Shown here: one piece after another, positions 7,420 through 9,497 of the stretch
How the letters are laid out: every line of letters begins with the position of its first letter
Numbering within the stretch: the stretch's first letter is position 1
NCBI GenBank assembly: GCA_029248845.1
Contig: JAQWIO010000070.1
Coordinates: forward strand, 1-9,497
From: Polaribacter sp.
GTDB taxonomy: Bacteria; Bacteroidota; Bacteroidia; Flavobacteriales; Flavobacteriaceae
Direction of reading: 5' to 3'
DNA length: 9,497 nt
Notes under the pieces: generated by a model
The model's database searches: none
Told to the model about the DNA's origin: nothing
The model's input: the letters and a program-made list of their open reading frames with translations, nothing else
Translations under genes and position numbers: made by a program

Positions 7420-7430
7420 TTTTTCCACTG

Positions 7431-7895
7431 TTATTTAAATTCTCCAAAAAGATCAATTAATTTTTTTTGTCTATACGAAAAGATTTCTTCTAATTTTGGT
7501 TTTACTAAAATTGGATGCATTATTTGACCTAAAATTCCTAGGGGAACTTTATAGTCGATGATGTCTTCCATTTCAACACCACCCTCTATTTCTTTTATAA
7601 AATGCTTATGATGCCATAGAGAATAGGGACCATACATTTGCTCATCTACAAAATACTTCTTGTCCTCAATATGAGTAATTTCTGAAACCCATTTAGTTTT
7701 TATTCCTAGAATAGGAGTTACAATATATTGAATAATTTGACCTGCATATAGAGGTCTATCAATAGTGGAAATAATATTAAAACTCATATAATCTGGCGTA
7801 ATTATCTTTAAATTTTTAGGATTAGATAAAAACTCCCACGCTTTTTCTTGGGTGATCGGTAATTTTTGTGTTTTGTGAAGTGTGTAGATTTTCAT
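7431..7895 (-). CDS. SRPBCC-domain (START/Bet v1-like) protein of unknown function
   Basis: A 154-residue protein that reads as one SRPBCC fold, a helix-grip domain with a hydrophobic ligand cavity. Typical features are the N-terminal strand and helix LPITQEKAWEFLSNPKNL (12-29), the following TPDYMSF, the central GIKTKWVSEITHIE region, YGPYSLWHHKHFI, and a long C-terminal helix starting about KPKLEEIFSYRQKKL. There is no signal peptide. Relatives next to photolyase genes are often labelled cell division inhibitor, a name I would not carry over without evidence. The ligand is unknown; a lipid, polyketide or pigment is possible. The start is one base after the TspO stop, and photolyase follows 11 bases later, so it belongs to the same operon and probably the same light-stress response (inference). 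Confidence 0.85.
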   Translation of the reverse strand: MKIYTLHKTQKLPITQEKAWEFLSNPKNLKIITPDYMSFNIISTIDRPLYAGQIIQYIVTPILGIKTKWVSEITHIEDKKYFVDEQMYGPYSLWHHKHFIKEIEGGVEMEDIIDYKVPLGILGQIMHPILVKPKLEEIFSYRQKKLIDLFGEFK

Positions 7896-7896
7896 T

Positions 7897-8361
7897 TCAA
7901 TTATGAATTAGGATGTAGAGGTTTAATGAAGTTGCAATACAAAGCCAAATCATATAAGGTAAAAGTAAATATTTATAATTTTCACATTTACTACTTAGTT
8001 TAAAGAAATAGAAAAAAAGCAATGCCGTTAACAATACTATTGCTAGAAAACCTAACAAAATTAAATGCTGATTAAAGAAAATATAGTTCCAACTGACATT
8101 TAAAACAAACTGAATAAAATAAATAAGGGTTAGTTTGAATGTGTAATTTTTTATAAAAAGGATTCCTAAATAAAAAGAAAAACAAACCATTATTGTTGTC
8201 CATGCAACGCCAAAAACCCAACCTGGAGGACTCCAAGGAGCTTTGTTTAAGCCCGCATACCATTCAGAAGTTGGTCCATTATTCATTAACCAACTACCGA
8301 TTGCCAATCCACCAAAGTTGATTAGTAAAAATAAAACAGTAAGCTTTACTTGTTTCATCAT
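7897..8361 (-). CDS. tspO: TspO/MBR family membrane protein
   Basis: Five-helix membrane protein related to the mitochondrial translocator protein, which binds porphyrins and, in some bacteria, is tied to light and oxidative-stress responses. The 154 residues match family length. Hydrophobic helices lie at about 5-24, 47-70, 75-93, 98-120 and 129-151. The signature WYAGLNKAPWSPPGWVFGV (34-52) and NVSWNYIFF (88-96) correspond to conserved aromatic ligand-pocket motifs, and the final helix has the usual A-x-x-L-N pattern. The start is ATG at 8361 (or the adjacent ATG at 8358), one base after the upstream small gene's stop. A longer open frame up to 8532 only overlaps that gene and is not used. 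Its place between GPx and photolyase fits a role in handling photosensitising tetrapyrroles or reactive oxygen, an inference from context. Confidence 0.92.
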   Translation of the reverse strand: MMKQVKLTVLFLLINFGGLAIGSWLMNNGPTSEWYAGLNKAPWSPPGWVFGVAWTTIMVCFSFYLGILFIKNYTFKLTLIYFIQFVLNVSWNYIFFNQHLILLGFLAIVLLTALLFFYFFKLSSKCENYKYLLLPYMIWLCIATSLNLYILIHN

Positions 8362-8362
8362 T

Positions 8363-8536
8363 TTAAGTCTTAGTTTGTAAAGCTTCAATTTTCTTAAGAA
8401 CATTATCAGCTTCTTGATATTTCTTATCGCTATCACTTCTATTGATTGATTGCAATTTAAATGCTTCTTCCATAAGTTTTTTATAGGTGTCTTGTAATTT
8501 ATCGATGTCACTTTTCTTTTTGAATATACCAAACAT
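8363..8536 (-). CDS. Small Lacal_2735-family protein of unknown function
   Basis: A 57-residue highly charged protein starting MFGIFKKKSDIDKLQDTYKK, with many Lys, Glu and Asp and no membrane segment or signal peptide. The FGIFKKK start, the helical leucine-spaced middle (YKKLMEEAFKLQSINRSDSD) and the C-terminal VLKKIEALQ match my memory of the short Lacal_2735 family found in Flavobacteriia. Its function is unknown to me. The whole chain looks able to form one or two amphipathic helices, possibly a coiled coil. The gene fits exactly into the space between GPx (4-base gap) and tspO (1-base gap), which supports it being real and co-translated. It is easy to miss because a longer spurious extension of tspO covers it in another frame. 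Confidence 0.85.
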   Translation of the reverse strand: MFGIFKKKSDIDKLQDTYKKLMEEAFKLQSINRSDSDKKYQEADNVLKKIEALQTKT

Positions 8537-8540
8537 AGCT

Positions 8541-9014
8541 TTATGATTTTATGTGTTTTGTGATTTTTGAACTCATAGGTTTTGTTATTGAAATATAATA
8601 ATCTATTAGTTTTCCATCAGGAGAAATCAAATATTTTTGAAAGTTCCATTTTACTGAAGAACTTTTTTTATTATTCAGTTCTCTTGAGGTTAACCATGTA
8701 TACAGTGGATGTTGATTTGTACCTTTTACATCTATTTTTTCTGTAATTAAAAAGGAAACTCCATAATTGACTTTGCAAAATTCTTCTATTTCCTCATTAT
8801 TACCAGGTTCTTGTTTCCCAAACTGATTGCAAGGAACCCCGATAATTACTAGGTAATCTGAGTGTTTTTTGTGCATTTCTTCAAGTTCTTTATACTGTGG
8901 TGTAAAGCCACATTTAGATGCCACATTTACAAAAAGGATGTATTTTCCTTTAAAATTTGATAAAAGAATAGGACTATTTTGGAGACTATTAATCTCAATA
9001 TTATAAAAATTCAT
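8541..9014 (-). CDS. Glutathione peroxidase family protein (probably thioredoxin-dependent thiol peroxidase)
   Basis: Cytoplasmic thioredoxin-fold peroxidase that reduces hydrogen peroxide and organic hydroperoxides. The 157 residues match bacterial family length. The catalytic tetrad is complete: Cys35 in NVASKCGFT (cysteine rather than selenocysteine), Gln68 in CNQFGKQEPG, and Trp123-Asn124 in VKWNFQKYLI. Cys80 in EEFCKVNYG is spaced from Cys35 about as the resolving cysteine of thioredoxin-dependent relatives, suggesting thioredoxin rather than glutathione as reductant (inference). There is no signal peptide. The ATG at 9014 lies 15 bases after the SDR stop with an AAAAAGA stretch before it, and the next gene begins 4 bases downstream. 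It would supply the peroxide-removing function of this operon. Confidence 0.93.
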   Translation of the reverse strand: MNFYNIEINSLQNSPILLSNFKGKYILFVNVASKCGFTPQYKELEEMHKKHSDYLVIIGVPCNQFGKQEPGNNEEIEEFCKVNYGVSFLITEKIDVKGTNQHPLYTWLTSRELNNKKSSSVKWNFQKYLISPDGKLIDYYISITKPMSSKITKHIKS

Positions 9015-9029
9015 TCTTTTTAGATTTAA

Positions 9030-9497
9030 TTAAATTTTAAAAGTTACAATTCCACAGTCCAATTCAAAAATTTGACCTGAGATTGATTGCGCTTTTTCAG
9101 AGATTAAAAAAGTAGCCAGATCAGCGACTTCTTTTGGATCTAAATATTTTTTTAAAGGATGACGTTCTCTGATGTTTTCTATCATTCTCTCGTTGCGACG
9201 TAATTGTGAGGCCAATTCTGTGTCAGTCACAGTTGGTGCACTTGCATTAACACGAATTAGTGGAGCCAATTCTGCACCTAATGATTTGGTCACACCTTCT
9301 ACAGCAGATTTTGCAGCAGCAATGCTTGCATGGAAAGGCATTCCTAATTTTGCAGCCACAGTACTAAAGAGTAGAATCGAAGGTTTATTTCCTTTTTTGA
9401 GAGCAGGTAAATAATGTTGAATTGCTTTGACAGCACCAATAACGTTTATTTCAAAGTCATTTCTGAAATCTTCTAGTTTTAGTCGTGATATTGGCTT
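9030..9497 (-). CDS. Atypical short-chain dehydrogenase/reductase, C-terminal part
   Basis: C-terminal 155 residues of an SDR-fold protein; the N-terminal NAD(P)-binding half lies beyond 9497. The frame is open to the window edge, so the GTG at 9359 is internal and not a start. Conserved SDR features are FEINVIGAV with the structural Asn18 (fragment numbering), LFSTVA, AAAKSAVEGVTKSLGAEL with Lys63, IRVNASAP, and the C-terminal ISGQIFELDCG. The catalytic positions are unusual. Aligned by spacing from Lys63, the Tyr of YxxxK is Ile59 and the Ser position is Thr46. A classical dehydrogenase mechanism is therefore unlikely, although I recall related SDRs with the same SIAAAK pattern, so it may be a subfamily trait. 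It is the most upstream visible gene of the operon, 15 bases before GPx. Substrate unknown. Confidence 0.88.
   Translation of the reverse strand, partial: KPISRLKLEDFRNDFEINVIGAVKAIQHYLPALKKGNKPSILLFSTVAAKLGMPFHASIAAAKSAVEGVTKSLGAELAPLIRVNASAPTVTDTELASQLRRNERMIENIRERHPLKKYLDPKEVADLATFLISEKAQSISGQIFELDCGIVTFKI

Noticed and set aside
7420..7428. GTG start for photolyase, adding three residues
   Set aside because: Family proteins begin at the MNVFWFRR methionine encoded at 7419, and the GTG would sit only 2 bases from the previous stop with its ribosome-site region lost.
8362..8532. N-terminal extension of TspO from a TTG codon at 8532
   Set aside because: The extension is polar, unlike any TspO N-terminus, and lies out of frame over the better supported Lacal_2735 gene; the ATG pair at 8361/8358 gives normal family length.
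1..9497. CRISPR arrays, insertion sequences, phage genes or attachment sites
   Set aside because: No regularly spaced repeats, transposase or integrase motifs were found, and no long direct repeats flank the tRNA-like gene.

Overview
This AT-rich window looks like chromosomal DNA from a member of the Flavobacteriaceae (Bacteroidota). The clues are the Lacal_2735-type small protein, the short methylmalonyl-CoA mutase small subunit without a B12 domain, the ResB/CcsB-type cytochrome c biogenesis protein, and a TAnnTTTG-type -7 box. The family is likely; I cannot name a genus. Every supported gene lies on the minus strand, so transcription runs from high to low coordinates, and no convincing plus-strand gene was found.

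Region A (about 9497 down to 7419) is a tightly packed run of six genes: a short-chain dehydrogenase/reductase entering from outside the window, a glutathione peroxidase, a 57-residue Lacal_2735-family protein, a TspO/MBR membrane protein, an SRPBCC-domain protein, and a class I cyclobutane photolyase. Gaps are 15, 4, 1, 1 and 11 bases, so this is almost certainly one transcription unit. Light-driven DNA repair (photolyase), peroxide removal (GPx) and a porphyrin/light-related membrane protein (TspO) together suggest a photo-oxidative stress operon. An AT-rich hairpin after the photolyase may terminate it.

Region B (5842 to 5956) holds a tRNA-Thr(UGU)-like gene followed by a strong inverted-repeat terminator. 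The tRNA has four stem mismatches and a D-stem one base short, so it may be a decaying copy.

Region C (5626 down to 1202) is a second gene run: uridine kinase, a DivIC/FtsB-like cell-division protein, and the small and large subunits of methylmalonyl-CoA mutase. The first three are separated by 5 and 1 bases; the large subunit follows after 72 bases. The mutase pair interconverts methylmalonyl-CoA and succinyl-CoA using adenosylcobalamin. All key residues are in the large subunit, while the small subunit has lost the B12 domain and the active-site Tyr-His pair.

Region D (986 down to 1) is the N-terminal third of a ResB/CcsB-type cytochrome c biogenesis protein, probably the fused CcsBA form, running off the window edge.

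Nothing here is clearly a new biological system. The points most worth a second look are the compromised tRNA, the stress operon with its uncharacterised small members, and the SDR that lacks the catalytic tyrosine.
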